NCBI GenBank assembly: GCA_002914805.1
Contig: JXTB01000046.1
Coordinates: forward strand, 645,073-709,072
Reading direction: 5' to 3'
Length of the DNA stretch: 64,000 nt
Origin: Parasponia andersonii
Taxonomy: Eukaryota; Streptophyta; Magnoliopsida; Rosales; Cannabaceae
Shown piece by piece: positions 1-12,594 of the stretch (positions are counted from its first letter, which is position 1; each line of letters opens with the position of its first letter). A model generated the notes under the pieces. That model was not told the origin of the DNA. It saw nothing but the letters and a program-made list of their open reading frames with translations, and did not search any database. Both the position numbers and the translations under genes were made by a program.

Positions 1-170
1 TAGCTTTCGAGTATTGTACCCTTGAATATTCGTCAATATAGTGAGAAAACAGTGGACGTAGGCTCATCTTTTTCGGGGCCGAACCACTATAGATCTGTGT
101 CTCCTTATTTGCTTTGATTATTTACCTCAATTTACACAAGCCACGTCTCTTAATTATTCATAAATTTATT
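1..170 (+). repeat. Probable 3' part of a Copia-type LTR (fragment)
   Basis: The first 110 bases carry the word order I associate with the 3' part of many plant Copia LTRs: GTGGACGTAGGC, then CCGAACCACTATA, then a CTGTGTCTCC stretch. No TGGTATCAGAGC primer site follows, so this is a solo or truncated LTR, and its left part lies outside the window. The family assignment rests on remembered consensus only and the right edge is a guess. Confidence 0.45.
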
Positions 171-3100
171 GTTGATAAAACCTCCATCAACATCTAGTCT
201 AGAGAGATATACAGAGAAAAATGTAATTGACGTGATACACTGGTGTCACATGATGAAACTGAGTTAAATGTGACTCAAAACTTAGATCGACCACCGTGAG
301 GTCAATTGTTTTTGTGCTCTGAATTCTGATCCTAATGGTTTGTGCTCACGGGCCACGACACTATCCATGTGACATCCTGACACATTTCAAAAGGTAAAAC
401 TAGCTCCCACGCTATGAGATAGAGAGCCATAGATTTCAAACATTAAGTGGTCCAGCTGATAGAGACACCTATTTGATTGATGATGATCGAACTAGTTAGT
501 AGTTATATATACTCACAAGTCACTACTTGGGGGACTTAGGAAACTCACCCGAAGTGGTCCTAATTCATGTGTATATGAACACTCGAGGGGAGAAAAAAAT
601 GGTGGTCCAACATTGAACGTGGAAGAGATCACTAGAACAATATTAATCTCATTATTCAGCATACTTAATAAAAGTTGTTAAGAAACTGTAGTAACTTTCT
701 ATTAGCTTGAATTGAACATATATATATGTATATATAATATTCATCGCTAGTTCCAAAGCTCGAGGTATAACATATTTGTGTTGTGGATTTAAATTGATAA
801 CATTCTATAAACCTTTCTAAAGTCGAATTTATACACTATTGAACAGTGTTTGATATACATAAGAATAAGTAGTATTATAGTTAACTTGGCTTGATGGCTG
901 TCTTAAGGGCTCAAGGCGTGTGAAAACGACCCCAAATTCAAAGGATACCGTCGTTGTCAAAGTTAGAGAGAGAGGACCCTTAAGTTTACTAGAAGCCTGT
1001 GTCAAAGTACCTTGACCCGTACTGTCCGCATTCAGTTTATCCCATGTGAAGGGAACTTCAACTTTGCTGTCTCCATTTTTTATTATTTATATATTTATTT
1101 TTTTGCATTAATGTGTCATACTTACAAGTTACTAAGTAATCTATGCATAGTTATTAATTAGAAAGTTTTTGTAATCTGTGTCCTGATAATTTATATAGAC
1201 GTCAAAGTCAATTTTCACTTCCACTTTTTTATAGGATAACTGATTGTAAAATACAGAATCCAGTTGTCAAAGCCAAAGATCCGGTGTTAGATCTTCAACT
1301 TTTTATACATACTATGAAATCATATTGAATCAAGTCCTTATGAAGCTCCTACTCTTTTCCTAGCTATAATAATATATATTATTATATATTATGTTCGTTA
1401 ATCACAAGAAAAGAAAAGAAACTATATATTATTAGTACTATAAAAATAGCTTTACGAATTTAATTCTTTAGAGATGCCAAGGACTTTTCTTTAATACTTT
1501 CCATTTAGTGCACTGTAGTACTGAAAATGATACATATAAATAGAATCTAGATAGACGTAGTAAACGTTACGATGGAAATTAAGATTGGAGCCTCAGTGTT
1601 TCCACCGGCCCGCGGTGCTCCCACGTGGCCTGCCACTTCTTACTTAACACCCCTCGTGATCATGTTCCATGTGCTCTATAACTTTGCAGTTCGATATAAA
1701 ATCTTGCTTCCAAAAAGTCTAAATATTTGTCCAACCATATATATTCTCATCCAGATTTTGAAACGATTAAGTCATCATATATGTGAATATGAATATATAT
1801 ATATATATGCATTAATGCATACACTAATTCATCATATTGATTTATATCAAGAATGGTATTATACATAACATATGAGTTGGGACGAGCATTGTGGTGAGGA
1901 AAAGGGTCCCAGAAAAAGAAAGAAGATTAAGAAAATTCTATGTGAGAGGTACCCCAGTACACTTGCCCCAGTACACTTGCTCTTAATTTGACTCTTTATA
2001 ACAATTCAAATAGACATAATTGGGCTTTCTTTATCCCAAGAGAGGGACATCTAAATTATTCTTTCTTCCTTTTTGCTTGATAGAGACCGAGACAACGCTT
2101 GTTTTTCTCGTTATAATACAAATACCCCTGACCTATTTGATCAGTACTGTTAACAAAAATATAACATTCATTCCTACCAACTACAAGGCTAATTAATTAA
2201 ATCCTATATATTATCTTTGGCTTTTGATCCCTACAAATTGGTGAAATTTATCTTTTTCTTTCTTTTAAACTTAGTTTTTTTTCTTTCTTTCTTTCTTTTT
2301 CAAAAAAAAAAAAAAAAAGGTCCATTCACAAGTCACCAGCTTTTGAACCCTGGCAAGAGACCAGTGATGCAATTGAGATGTCCTCACTCCTTAATGGGAC
2401 AATAGTCGTAGAACTTATCTGTTTCTTAGTCCATATAAATATATATATATATATATATATATTTTCACTAGAATATCTTTCTCTTAGCTTAAGCGTCACA
2501 TCCAAATAATGAACAAAAACAAAATTGTATGCATCAAAAACAGTATAGTGGACTTATTAGTTTATAATCAATTATACGGCACATTAACCAATTATATATG
2601 TAGTAGGCTTTATAAATTAGTCAAAAAACACCATTGATCGTGATAAATAACATAAAAAGTGACGAGACGTTAGGATTATTATTAAGAATATATTATACAC
2701 ACATAAACATAATAAGTGGTGTACTCTTATATATGTGAGATTGACTTTAATTACCGCCTTATGATGGATGATATATAAAAGCTATTCTCTCTGTCACACC
2801 AACCGCTATTTAATTGCATACGTACATAACCATATCACTTTCACTATCAGCATCGATCCTCTGCCAATGGACGCGTCTGTTTGCGGTCTAACATGTAATA
2901 TTCCATTTCGTTCAATATCAGTATATGTCTCAGCCTATATACATTAAATAGCACACACGATCCATATATAAAAGCAAAAAGAGTGTTAGCTATAATTTTT
3001 TTCTCACCCTTTTATACTGATTTCTACATGTGAATTCTAATAATAATTTATCCCACATTATTTAGAACACAATACCAAAAAAGAAAAAACATTATTTCGG

Positions 3101-3500
3101 AACATGAGATATATATTTAATGAATATATATGTCACATGTCAAACAAACTTTGAGATAAGAGAGAGAAAAACAAAAGGGGTCAAAAAATAGTGCTATTTA
3201 ACCTGTGCACAAATACAATATATATGGTTTTTATTTAAAAAAAAATACAAATCATATACACATATAAATATATATATCAGCACATATGTCATGCGACCGT
3301 TTCTTACTTTTTATAGGTCAATATCTACTTGTCCACAACCTTATACATCCATTCACACACTAACATAGAGAATCTTCGCCATGGGTCCTAGCTCATATCA
3401 CTCCCTCTACAACTCTTATATTTCTTTCTCCATATGTCAATATTATATGTATACATACATTTATATTTATATACAGATTTCTTTGAGCTGAAAAGTGGCC
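171..3500. other. Intergenic DNA, AT-rich, no gene recognised
   Basis: This stretch has short TA runs (for example about 2440-2461), a 16-base A run near 2300, and a small tandem duplication of CCCCAGTACACTTG near 1951-1980. A 98-codon open frame at 1572-1868 has no recognisable domain and contains repetitive Tyr/Ile codons made by TA runs, so I do not call it a gene. The part closest to 3500 presumably holds the promoter of the P450 gene. Confidence 0.6.
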
Positions 3501-3510
3501 TTTTTTGGCC

Positions 3511-3511
3511 C

Positions 3512-3546
<35 letters not shown>

Positions 3547-3548
3547 AT
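3511..3548 (+). promoter_or_regulatory. CT microsatellite followed by TA run, core promoter or leader of the P450 gene
   Basis: A pure CT tract runs straight into a TATATA tract ending in ATAATAGAG, about 100 bases before the P450 start codon. CT tracts next to TATA-like runs are common near plant transcription starts. Placement of the transcription start itself is inference; no motif decides it. Confidence 0.35.
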
Positions 3549-3643
3549 AGAGAGTTGGGCTATAGCTTTAAGAGAGAAATCGGTTGAGGAAATTTAGAAG
3601 AGGATTGAGAGCTAGAGATATATATTATATAGATATATTATAT

Positions 3644-3963
3644 ATGGAGGTTATTTTCTTGAGAGTCTTGTACTCTTTGGGTGTTATAGGGTTGGTGGGG
3701 TTCTTGGTTCATATTTACAAGAGTGTGTGGCTTAAATCCGAAAAGGTCCGGAGAAAGCTCCGAGTGCAAGGTATTAAAGGTCCAACGCCGTCGTTTTTGT
3801 ATGGGAATCTACCGGAGATGCAGAAAATCCAGCTTCAGTCCTTGAAGGTTCCAAATCATGACTACTCTGAATTCGTCGCACACGATTACACCTCCACCCT
3901 CTTCCCATACTTGGAACAATGGAGAAAAGAATATGGTACGCCCGGGTGTATATTATGAATGAA

Positions 3964-4014
<51 letters not shown>

Positions 4015-5904
4015 GTGTGTGTGTGTCTTGGTTAATTTCTTCTTGTTCTAAATAGCTTATATCATATGCGTGACATAATTATAAATACTATATATTAAGA
4101 TATTTATGGCTCATAATCAGCTTTCAGACGTAACTGAAAAGCTAGATACTTATTTATTTTTTTTTTTTGCAAGTTAACATGTTACGTATTCCTCAAGAAA
4201 AGACAAAGGCATGACAGTCCCTTTTTACAAGCTTTTGTTCGATTCTAATGTCTAATATCTCTATATTTGGTTCTTGTTTGTTTTTCCTTTTCCAGTTCTT
4301 GTGATTATCTTTCTAGTGGAAACTGAAGTGGAAAGACTTAAGGTTTTTCTTTTTGTTTTTTCACAGTAAAATAAAGAAATAAAAAATAGTGAAAAAATAG
4401 GAGAACAGTGGCAGTAGTGCTTAAATTCCCAAGTAAAGTGTGATAAAAAAAAAATAGTAATATATACTAAACAGAGATTGTTTGAGAAACTTACAGAACT
4501 GGATGAAGCTGGAAAGTAAGCAGCTCAAATTAAAAGCTTAATTTGCCAAAATCATGAATTGGATAAGCACTAATCTTGGTTCTTATTTTCTTTTATATTG
4601 TTTTCTTTTACTATGTGTGGAGAAATTTGGGCCAATTACATTTGAATACTTTGTCCAGTTTTCATTGATTTCTGTAGGTAATTGCAATTTGAGTGATCGA
4701 ACAAGTTATTGAATTGCTCATATGAATATTTTATATTATTATTAAGTATGGTTGGTGACATCGACTGCTTTAATTGATGTTTGAAACTATGTATTATAAA
4801 TCTTTTATTTTATTCAAAAGATGTATATAATTGGGGGCCTAGGACCGGCATCTACAATATAAAATCCAAGTGAAATAAATGTAAAGTTTTCGTTTGTAAC
4901 TCACTAGTTTGTTACCATATACATATATTCATATTTTATTGAGTGTGGTCCTCGCTCTTTATTTTTTATACTTTGGATTGTAAAGTGATCGATGCTCTCA
5001 TTGGGTTGAAGAGAGTCGTCTCAAAGTCCAAAATTGCGTAGCTCACTCCTGGCCCATATCATAATTTGAAAAGTGGGCCCAGTTCATGTAAAATATTATA
5101 TACATCTCTTTTGCTTGCTGCAAATGAACTATGATTCCTTCATTTGATTAGGAAACATGATGTCCCACTACGATTAGATTGAAAGGGGAAAAAATGGCAA
5201 AATTTATGGCAATATCTAAATCGAGTATTCATTATTTATATTTTTATTCACTGTTTGTATGCATGTATGTATATAAATTAGAAAATGATAATGTAACAAC
5301 AAACATAAAATCATTGTAAAAAGTAGTACCATCCTCAGAATATTTTTGCACCCTATGTTTGTTGGTCAAGGAATAGTGAGTTCTGCTATAAGCAACAATA
5401 AATTAATAATAATAATAATCGAATAATAATTTTCTAATTTGTTTATGAGAACATTTTTTTTTTGTTGCCGGGGGTGGGGGTTTAGATTCTTGTGTACTTA
5501 TTGTGATTATGATTTATCTAAATTATTACACACAGGCTTATTATATACATATTCAACTGGGATGAGGCAACATCTGTATATCAACCAGCCAGAGCTAGTA
5601 AAGGAAATGAATCAAAGTATTACATTGGATTTGGGTAAGCCTTCTTACGTGACCAAGAGGCTAGCACCCATGCTTGGCAATGGCATTTTGAGATCTAATG
5701 GCCATTTATGGGCACAACAAAGAAAGATTGTAGCACCTGAGTTCTTCATGGACAAAGTCAAGGTAATTCAATTAATCTAATCAAATTCTTTATTCATGTC
5801 AAATGCGTTACATTATTTGCATGTAGCAATCAATTACAAACTCCTGACTGTCTCGTTTTAGTCGTCTAGTTCATAATAAACTTGCAAAATATATGTTCTT
5901 TGAT

Positions 5905-5936
<32 letters not shown>

Positions 5937-8900
5937 TGGTTCGTATATATGGTACTCTGCTTAGAAATGACTAATTACGAGATACTTTTTCACAGTAAAT
6001 GCTCCACTAATGAATTTTAAAATTTGAGAATTAAAACTAATTTTTGGTACTCATGGTACTTTTTCCCAGATTTAATCATGTGCATTTTCAGTAAAAATGA
6101 TTGGATTTTGACTTAGCTGTGAAATGTAGGACACTGATGTATCTGTTGTATTAGACAATCTATCAGGATGAGATATTATATGAGTCTTTATGTGGAGTTC
6201 ACAATAGTAGATAACTTTAATTGGACAATCATCCATAGCAATCATCTTCATAGAATTCTCATGTGTTTTTAAGCGAATATTCCGAAGCTAATACTCTCCT
6301 ATACTCCCACTGGTATAAATAACTCAATATTCCTACATATTTCAACAATATATACAGTCGGGTTCCGTATCTTTCGTCCTGATTAGAATTATTGAGTACA
6401 GCGAAAATGACAATAATAATATTAATAATAACGAAGAGAATTCAGGATTGGTTTTTTTTTTTTTTTTTCCATGAAACTTCGAGCAAACGCCTAGAAGAAT
6501 AATTAATGTTGGGACCAAATTAATTGAAGTAGTAGGGCTATTCTTTCACAACATAATTTAAAGGGTTGATCCCATTTTGGGACCATCTACATAAATATAC
6601 ATAATTAATGTACAAAATTATGATGTGGACAGGGAATGGTGGGTCTAATGCTGGAGTCAGCTCAGCCAATGCTTAAAAAATGGGAAGAGTGCATTGAAGC
6701 CCAAGGTGGGATGACGGCAGAGATTAAAGTAGACGAGGACTTGAGGGGTGTCTCTGCTGATGTTATCTCTAGGGTCTGTTTTGGGAGCTCTTATGCCAAA
6801 GGCCGAGAGGTTTTTTCTAAGCTTAGAAGCCTTCAGAAAGCCATATCTCACCAAGGCTTTCTTTTCGGAGCTACTAATCTTGGGTATGTAAACCACATTT
6901 TGCTACTTGCATGGACCTATATTTCTCTTTCTAATGTCATTATTTGTCTTAATTAGGGATTATAAATAATATTTGTTTCTAATATTTTGCAATATCCATA
7001 GAATCTGATGAAAACGTGACGGTTCAAAAATATGTCTTCTTAAATATAACCTACATTAATCTAATGAAAACGCGACGGTTAAAAAATATGTATTCTTTAA
7101 TGTACATTTTTAGTTTTCTATGGTATAAAAAATTGAAAAATATATTATCCAGGACAAAAAGCACCGTAAAATTTATTCTAGTTTAATTAAAATCTAATAT
7201 TAGAAAAACCTATTATTAGAAAAGTGCTAAAAGCAGCACCACAAGTGCATGCCTATAGTATTGCTCTTAATTTTAAGAATTCTAACATAAAATGGTGAGC
7301 TTTTGGGAAATGCTATAGTAAAATGATAAAAAGAGGATGCTTAGACTGTTACAACTGATGTAGATTAGGTGCTAGTACGTACTCTAGTTATAAACAACCG
7401 TGTGGGATCCCAACCAAAGCAATGTCTTGTTAGAGTATTATTGGTGGACCATGTAATAGGTTAATTCTATCTTTCAGTTGTCACAAATCATGATATGACC
7501 AACTGGTTCGGCCGTTAGGGAAACACTACAGCTAGGTTAAGTAGGACTACTTTTCACGCATGACAAGTAACATTAATATTACGGTGTGACAGGATTATTT
7601 TTGGAACAAAAAAGCAAAACAAGATCAGCTGCTTGGAGAGGGAGATAGAGTCGTTGTTATGGACGGCCATAGAAGAGCGAGAGCAAGAAGCAGAAGAAGT
7701 TAACTCAGATAAAAAGGACTTATTGCAGCTAATATTGGAGGCTGCAGGTGGTGACAATAGTCTAGACAAGGACTCATGTAAACGCTTCATAGTTGATAAT
7801 TGCAAGAGCATATACTTCGCTGGCCATGAGTCTACCGCCGTCGCCGCCTCATGGTGTTTGATGATGCTTGCTCTGCATCCCGAGTGGCAAGCTCGCATTA
7901 GAACCGAGTTTGCTCAAGTTTGCCCCCATGGCCTACCCGATGCCAATGCACTCCCCCACCTAAAAACGGTATACACACATTACATTTTATTTTATTTATT
8001 TATTTTTGAAATGCAAAGATTGTCTTCTGGCAACGTGCATAGCACATGATATTTAACACTACGTTTGGCAGGAGGGATTTATGGGAGGATAGAAAGGTGC
8101 AATCCTTTATTTAGTAGGAAAGATATAGGGAGGTAGAGGAGAGATGGAAAGATTAGGTCTCCGTTTGGCCCACCAAGAGAAATTGTGTGGATTGAAATGA
8201 AGAGTAAAAAAAAGAAAAAAAATATATATATAATGCCAAATTTATCCTTTAAAAAATTATTAAAAAAAATAAAATAGATAATATAATAATTTTATAAATA
8301 AAAAGTCTCAGTCAATGTTTTTACACCTTGTCCTTCGTACCAAATAATTCACATTGCCACATTTCTCTCTTTCTCTCTCTCTCACTAAACATACTGTAAA
8401 TGTGAGACTAATTGGTCTAAAAAATGTTACTCATATTATTCCTATGTCATTCTTCTAAGTATATATAGTGTTTTCTCTTTCTTTCTTTCTTTCTTTTTTT
8501 TTCACATTTTTTGGACTCGTGAGATTAGTGATTATATTCCATATACTACAAATTAGACACTCTCTAAGTCATATATTGGCACTCTAATAATTAATGTCTT
8601 TTAAGAAATTTTGAGCAAAGTACAAAGTATAAACAAAAATACATTACTAAAATATAGTACTAAAATATATATTTTTCTGAACCGTAAGATCATATTGTGT
8701 ATATATAAAAAGTTCTGATTGATGTAATTCATGCATGATTAGATATGAAGGCCCTACCATGGTCAACTACCTACTCAGATTTTATCATAATCATAGCTTA
8801 TAACTCATGATCTAATATATTAACTTTTAAGTACAGGTGACAATGGTGATTCAAGAAGTCCTACGTCTATATCCACCAGCAGCCTTTGTGTCAAGGGAGG

Positions 8901-9277
8901 CACTAGAAGAAACTCAAGTGGGGAACATCACGGTCCCCAAGGGGGTATGCCTATGGACGCTGATCCCCACTCTGCACCGAGACCCCGACGTCTGGGGGCC
9001 CAACGCCAATGAGTTCAAGCCCGAGAGGTTCGCTGATGGCGTGGGTCAGGCTTGCAGGCTGTCACCGCAGGCCTACATTCCCTTTGGATTGGGTCCACGC
9101 TTATGTTTGGGCAAGAACTTCGCAATGGTGGAGTTGAAGGTCATTGTGTCCCTTATTATATCCAAGTTTTCTTTCTCTTTGTCTCCCAAATACCGCCATT
9201 CTCCGGCTTATAGAATGATCGTTGAGCCTGGAAATGGAGTACATATCCTCATCAAAAGAACATCCGATGATCACTGA
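3644..9277 (+). CDS. Cytochrome P450, CYP714-like (CYP72 clan), 528 aa, five exons
   Basis: Exons 3644-3935, 5536-5762, 6633-6883, 7593-7968 and 8837-9277 join in phase (1587 nt). All introns are GT-AG. The start is the ATG followed by a hydrophobic anchor at residues 5-25, typical of ER-bound plant P450s; an upstream in-frame extension begins with a non-ATG codon. Visible P450 motifs: AGHEST oxygen-binding site on helix I (about 333-338), EVLR as ExxR (389-392), PERF (444-447), and [10 protein letters not shown] with the haem-ligand cysteine at about 472. Length is normal for the family. The sequence style ([10 protein letters not shown] near the N-terminus, [20 protein letters not shown]) matches CYP714. 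Known members act on gibberellins: rice EUI 16,17-epoxidase, rice CYP714B 13-hydroxylases and Arabidopsis ELA1/ELA2. A gibberellin-modifying role is therefore likely, but the exact reaction cannot be read from sequence. No lesion seen. Confidence 0.9.
3969..4025 (+). repeat. Compound microsatellite (CT)n(TA)n(TG)n in P450 intron 1
   Basis: A run of CT dinucleotides passes directly into TA and then TG dinucleotides about 35 bases inside the first intron, downstream of the donor site. Compound tracts of this kind are usually length-polymorphic. Confidence 0.85.
6995..7110 (+). repeat. Two-copy tandem repeat in P450 intron 3
   Basis: The words ATCTGATGAAAACGTGACGG and ATCTAATGAAAACGCGACGG occur about 65 bases apart, each followed by an AAAAATATGT block. 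This is an imperfect duplication inside the intron with no coding potential. Confidence 0.7.
8060..8230. repeat. Possible MITE-like fragment in P450 intron 4
   Basis: Two copies of a CGTTTGGC-type word, ACTACGTTTGGCAGG and CTCCGTTTGGCCCACC, lie about 100 bases apart in the same orientation. They flank GGAGG-rich sequence unlike the AT-rich intron around it. Such CCGTTTGG words are frequent at the ends of plant hAT-like or Harbinger-like MITEs. I see no clear inverted pair, so family and borders are uncertain. Confidence 0.3.
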
Positions 9278-10020
9278 TCAGTTTATTACTACCATGTTAG
9301 CTAGCTAGCTATATATATTTCTTGGACAAAACATATATAAATGTGATATTGTTCCAACTATATATATATATATAGTTTGTTTGTGATATGGTTCTTTCTT
9401 CGCGTGGGGGGTACTGTTGGTGATTGTTGCTTCCTAAAATAAGATTATCAATCATTTTTGAACAGGACTAGTCATGGTATTTTTATTTGCAGTACTAACT
9501 GCATTTTAGTTAAAACAACAAATTAATTACATGTCAATAATATGGCAACTACATATTTTTTTCCCCCCTTTTAAAAGACATGTCGTTTTCTGATTAAATA
9601 ATAAAGGATTGATAATTTCACGAATGCCCTTGAACTATAAAATTGATACCACTTTAGCCCGAATTAATTTCATTTAAAGATAAAACTTCATTAAATACGT
9701 CTCATAATACTGCAAATAAAATATGCATCTCTCAATGTTTTATCAAGAAAATACGCATTTTGGAGCAGAAATCTCGTCTTTTCAAATCCACGGAAAAACA
9801 TATTTAAAGAAAAGAAGAAATAAATAAAAACAAAATAAAAGAACCACACTCATCAAATTAAAGATATTGGGATTCATATCTTTAATAAAGTTTCTCTTTT
9901 CAACTTAGATAGTAGGATACATTGGATTTTGTAATAGTTACATTGTGGGCTCTTCCATCAAAGTTCGTCAAATATTTGATGACTCACTTGACCTTTTTTA
10001 GAGGAATTAGAGGTTACAAT
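9278..10020. other. P450 3' flank and intergenic DNA
   Basis: The first few hundred bases probably hold the P450 3' untranslated region (a TA microsatellite lies at about 9360-9375). No coding frame, RNA gene or clear repeat is seen in the rest. Confidence 0.5.
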
Positions 10021-10049
10021 TAATCCCCGAGAAGGAGGGTGGGGATTGA

Positions 10050-10538
10050 ACTGTGGGTTATACACGTATAATTCTATGTTTTATGTAGTAATTATATATT
10101 AAGTGGGTCATTAAGTAATCTAATTATAAGCTTGGAAAATTAATAATTAAGAATAAGTTGTATAATGTGTGATTACTTAATTCTGATCCAATAAGGATTA
10201 ATGGGTCATTGAGACTTTATTGGCTATCAGTATATATAGGTATAACTATTAGGATTTTAGTCCTTAAGCTAAATAGAACGTATGCTTTTCTTCTCTGCCT
10301 CTATTAACAGAGAGATCTCATTGAGTATACATAGAATATTTTGATTATAGAAGACCTTCTACTCTCAAGCTCTAAATAATTCATCACTTCCACTTACGTG
10401 ATCACATCCTTTGCTGTTGAATACAATGGATTCAGGTTAGTTACTAGTTTTCTCTCAACAAATCTTTTTCTGATAATTTGACATGATAGATTCTAAGATT
10501 ATCTTTAGTTTAACAACCCATTATGCATGTCTAATAAG
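10050..10538 (+). repeat. Probable 5' LTR of the Copia element
   Basis: The sequence immediately upstream of the primer site must be the 5' LTR. It contains a TATATATAGG box near 10232, consistent with an LTR promoter. The right edge is set by the primer site. The left edge is only estimated, because no second LTR survives for comparison. Confidence 0.55.
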
Positions 10539-10550
10539 TGGTATCAGAGC
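10539..10550 (+). other. Primer-binding site, initiator tRNA-Met type
   Basis: The word TGGTATCAGAGC is the standard Copia minus-strand primer site. It fixes the orientation of the element and the end of the 5' LTR. Confidence 0.85.
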
Positions 10551-10796
10551 AGAAAATCATATTAAATTACTTAGGATAATCATGTATATTTCTAATTTTT
10601 GATATCTTTATCTATTTAGCTTTCCAAGACTTAGATGTAACACGTATGATTGATCAAATTTTCATGATTTTATTAAGATATTGAGTGTTTGAGGGTTGAA
10701 TTCTAAGTTTTTAGTCATAAAGTTTGCATATTAGGGTAAAAATCACATTAGGTTTAAGATATCCGTTTTTAAAAATGGGTAATTAAATTAAAGGTT

Positions 10797-10985
10797 GAGG
10801 CTTAGCACTATGCACCGAGCCCCATCAACACTGTGCTACGGGGCCCTACAGAACGCGCCACATTAGTGGCACTACAATACCACCATGCAATAAAGATGGC
10901 ACCGTAGTACCATCACTTGGGGACAGAAAAATTTTTAACGTGGCCAGCACCATGCTACTTCTGGGCACTGCAGCGCTGACCCGTC
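10797..10985 (+). repeat. GC-rich island of GGCACTGC/GCACC words in the Copia leader
   Basis: Within AT-rich leader DNA, about 190 bases are studded with variants of GGCACYRYRGTGCC (for example TGGCACCGTAGTACC and GGGCACTGCAGCGCTG). Many are partly self-complementary. A similar island occurs in the neighbouring Gypsy LTR at 18040-18300. Function unknown; it may be an unrelated older repeat or a satellite-like expansion. Confidence 0.5.
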
Positions 10986-11755
10986 TAGATTACAAGTTAA
11001 TTTTTTGACCTAGTCAAGGCTCTTGATCTCAGTTTTGTATAGAATTAAGACATTTTTGATGCAATTCATCAAGTTTCAATCTAAACTCGACTGATCAATT
11101 TTATTTTCTCAACCCAACTTCAGTACGACCTACAATTTGTCCGTTGAAGTTCTATTTGGCTTTAAGAGTTGATAAAAGTACTTAAAATTCAATTAGTTAT
11201 CCATTATTTTTTGTGTATTGAAATTTTTTAGTTTGATAATTTGAGTATTTTAGTTATTATTTTTTGTGCACTATTTGTTCCAATATTTTAAAATATTTGA
11301 GTTGAAACAACATGTCACCAAAGTAACCTCTATTGTGTAGATTTATTTATTTTGAAATATTTGAATATTATGTGTTTACTATTCATGGAATACTTACTGG
11401 CCCAAAAGAAGGTAATTATTTGGCCAAACAATAGACAAACCTGCAGTAATAAATATGTGATAGTTATTAGTTTTCTATATGGAGTGTAAATCGTCCCAAA
11501 TAAAGAATTAATATCTGACATGATTTACTGTTAATATTTAATTACTGTACTGAAGAATACCACTTAAAGTTAATAAGTTGGCCTAAAGAAAGGCTTATTG
11601 AGGTTGGTTTGGGTATCTTGTGATAGGAGCCCACCTTATATATTTATTTAATTTATGCCATGCTAGTATATGGTATTACCTTATATCCTTAGTCTATGAC
11701 ATATTTTTGATGTGAGTTATTATTATTTTTTTGTTCTTTATTTAGTTTTTGCTTC

Positions 11756-12535
11756 AAACGTATCTGCCACTTTAAGTTCGATCCATGTGCTTAATAGCAC
11801 AAACTTCAAGAAGTAGAAAAGAACGCGATGTGATTGTGCTTAATTGTATGGATCTGGACCTTACACTCAGAAAAGAATAACCTACTACTCCTACAGATGA
11901 AAGTTCTACTACGACTGTTAAGAACTTTGAGCAATAGGAATATTCTAATCACATAAGTTTTATGATCTTGAAACATTCCATACCTAAGACTATTAGGGGC
12001 GTTATACCAGAGGTTGATAATGCTAAGACATTCTTGGATGCAATTGCAGAATATTTCCAAAAGAATGAAAAAGCAAAAATAGGAATTATACTGAGCAATC
12101 TGATTGCTATGCATTATAAAGGTAAAGAGAACATCAGGGAATACATCATGAAGATACCCAATTTAGCTTCAAATCATAAGGCATTTAAATTAGAGCTATT
12201 GGATAATTTACTCAGTCATTTGACTCTTATCTCTCTCTCACCATAATTCAGTCAATTCAAAGTGAGTTATAATACCCAAAAAGAAAAATAGATTCTTAAT
12301 GAGCTCATATCTCACTGTGTGCAAGAAGAGGATAGATTAAAGTGAGAGAAGACAGAAAGTGCTCACTTAATAATATCCTCTCAAGATAAGAAAAAGAAAA
12401 AGACTAAGGATGAAAAAGCTGCAGTTGGGACTTCACAAAATAAAGCACAAAAGAAACAAGAAGAGGATTTAGCTTATTTCATTTGCAAGAACGTTGGACA
12501 TGCGAAGAAGGAATGCCCTAAATATACTACCTAGC
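11756..12535 (+). pseudogene. Copia gag remnant (UBN2-type) with zinc knuckle
   Basis: An open stretch at 11962-12246 reads as Copia gag (SIPKTIRGVIPEVDNAKTFL, then KGKENIREYIMK). Gag continues on both sides across stop codons: upstream around STNFKK, downstream around LNELISHCVQEEDRLK. A zinc knuckle CxxCxxxGHxxxxC follows at about 12475-12530, with its first cysteine lost (YFICKNVGHAKKEC). Stops at 11814, 11935 and 12289 stand where relatives carry tryptophan, that is TGG to TAG. Not functional. Confidence 0.8.
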
Positions 12536-12594
12536 ATGTCAAGAAGAGTAAGCTTCTTAATTTTATCTGTTCTGAGTTTAATTTTGTTTTTGTA

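Noticed and set aside
1572..1868. 98-codon frame in the first intergenic region
   Set aside because: No domain is seen, the C-terminal half is made of TA-run codons, and no promoter or splice context is visible.
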